A stretch of DNA of 15,775 bases from Planctomycetaceae bacterium UBA6172 (lineage in GTDB: Bacteria; Planctomycetota; Planctomycetia; Pirellulales; Pirellulaceae). Shown piece by piece: positions 15,173 through 15,775 of the stretch. The notes under the pieces were generated by a model. It was not told the origin of the DNA and did no database searches. It saw nothing but the letters and a program-made list of their open reading frames with translations. The translations under genes were made by a program, and so were the position numbers. Where the stretch lies: NCBI GenBank assembly GCA_002422955.1, contig DITY01000071.1, positions 91,601 to 107,375 on the forward strand. Reading direction: 5' to 3'. The stretch's first letter is position 1. Each line of letters starts with the position of its first letter.

Positions 15173-15200
15173 AAAAAAACCTCGGCAAGGCCGAGGTTTT
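15173..15200 (-). terminator. Intrinsic terminator-like hairpin pointing into the phyH start
   Basis: On the plus strand: seven A, CCTCGGC, loop AAG, GCCGAGG, four T. Read on the minus strand the 7-bp stem (extendable by four A-T pairs) is followed by seven U, a textbook intrinsic terminator. Its end is 27 nt from the phyH start codon. It either ends a transcript arriving from the right or attenuates phyH itself. Confidence 0.75.
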
Positions 15201-15203
15201 GGG

Positions 15204-15248
15204 GGGCACCAAAGTGCCCAAGCTGAACGAAATGACCCCTACGGGGTC
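15204..15248. repeat. Two further hairpins next to the terminator
   Basis: GGGCAC/GTGCCC (15204-15209 with 15214-15219, loop CAAA) and GACCCC/GGGGTC (15234-15239 with 15243-15248, loop TAC) are both perfect 6-bp stems. With the terminator they make three hairpins within 76 nt. Confidence 0.6.
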
Positions 15249-15435
15249 TGAACAATCGCCCAAAACACGGGGGAAATCGGCCCCCGGCGGTTTGGTTCCC
15301 CCGCCGGTCCCCCCATCCCGTCCCATCTTACACCCTGAGGCCGAGGAACTGTTGGCCCTGTGGGGTGGCTTAGATCCTGCGGGCCGTGCGGATCTGATGG
15401 CCGTGGCCCGTGGGCTGGCGGGCGTGCGGGCGTAG
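15232..15435 (+). CDS. Possible small protein, 67 residues
   Basis: An open frame from ATG 15232 (GTG 15214 or TTG 15199 also possible) to the TAG at 15433. The first half is low-complexity, rich in Pro, Gly and Ser. The C-terminal half, HPEAEELLALWGGLDPAGRA and following, is an amphipathic helical pair resembling the tails of small regulator-like planctomycete proteins. No good ribosome binding site is seen, and two hairpins overlap its start. It may be a genuine small gene divergent from phyH, the end of a decayed gene, or chance; the composition of the C-terminal half is the only positive evidence. Confidence 0.3.
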   Translation: MTPTGSEQSPKTRGKSAPGGLVPPPVPPSRPILHPEAEELLALWGGLDPAGRADLMAVARGLAGVRA

Positions 15436-15775
15436 TCGCCTGCGGGTGGGCGTGCGTGGGTGCCCCCCCCGGTTTTGGGTCCTTGGCCGGCTGGATTCTC
15501 TGAAGGTTTCCCCCACCCCATCGCGGTACTTTTGCATGGGCTCGGTGTGAACTCGGTGATTGTTGCTGTTGTCGTGGGTGCGGCGTGGGGGGTTGGCGAT
15601 CGCGGGGGAGTAGTCGCTGGTGGGATTGGCCGAGGTATCCTAAACCCCATCGGCATACTTCTACATGAGCCCGGTGTGAACTCGATTTACTACCCCTCGC
15701 GCTGCGGTATCCTTACTAGTGGCACGGCCGGGGGTGTTGGGTCCCTTCCCGGATCGATCTGGGCAGGGCGGCAAA
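15436..15775. other. Non-coding end region with diverged repeats
   Basis: No convincing gene to the window edge. The region is G-rich on the plus strand, has a run of eight C (15463-15470), and contains repeated blocks described separately. The minus-strand open frame spanning part of it has a low-complexity Pro/Ser/Thr/Arg translation and is interpreted as spurious. Confidence 0.6.
15516..15684. repeat. Diverged direct repeat, 40-bp core, period 129 bp
   Basis: Positions 15516-15555 and 15645-15684 align without gaps with 33 of 40 identical bases; both begin CCCCATCG and end CGGTGTGAACTCG. Further weaker similarity links blocks around 15471 (GGTTTTGGGTCC), 15619 and 15733 (GGTGTTGGGTCC), spaced at about 130 bp on average. 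This suggests a repeat of roughly 130 bp in two or more copies that may continue past the window edge. Confidence 0.75.

Noticed and set aside
14862..15656. Minus-strand open frame of 264 codons across the phyH start and right-end region
   Set aside because: It overlaps phyH in another frame and the rest is low-complexity Pro/Thr/Ser/Arg; it also reads through the terminator and the repeats.

Overview
The window reads as chromosomal DNA of a high-GC planctomycete. The evidence is the gene content: a DUF1559 prepilin-like protein with an H-X9-DG C-terminus, a small carboxypeptidase-regulatory-like lipoprotein beside it, a CRTAC1/ASPIC-UnbV beta-propeller protein, TPR proteins, ispE next to spoVG, and starts that often lack a strong Shine-Dalgarno site. 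The genus cannot be fixed from the sequence. No rRNA, tRNA, CRISPR array, intact insertion sequence or phage gene was found.

Left part (1-6458) is mostly housekeeping. It opens with the 3' end of a circularly permuted ATP-grasp gene and its usual partner, an alpha-E (DUF403) gene. Next come ispE (isoprenoid kinase) and a SpoVG-family gene whose SpoVG domain is interrupted by a zinc-ribbon insert. A CCA-adding enzyme/poly(A) polymerase-family gene lies on the minus strand and shares its stop region (CTAG) with spoVG. Divergent from it runs a plus-strand group: a Nudix hydrolase, a DUF1805 (YunC-like) protein and a DJ-1/PfpI protein.

Middle part (7032-14099) is a co-directional six-gene block of exported or membrane proteins. 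In order: DUF1559 pseudopilin-like protein, small lipoprotein, membrane-anchored TPR protein, CRTAC1/UnbV propeller protein, six-helix membrane protein, TPR lipoprotein. Three of the five junctions are 4-nt ATGA stop/start overlaps, which suggests translational coupling. A strong hairpin separates the pilin-like gene from the lipoprotein, and a 78-nt gap separates the propeller gene from the last two. This block is the best candidate here for an undescribed cell-surface system; its function is unknown.

Right part (14100-15775) has a convergent intergenic region, a minus-strand phytanoyl-CoA dioxygenase-family gene, and a largely non-coding end. That end holds three closely packed hairpins, one of them a terminator with a U7 tract pointing into the phyH start, then a possible small ORF, then diverged repeats of roughly 130 bp with a 40-bp core repeated at 33 of 40 positions.
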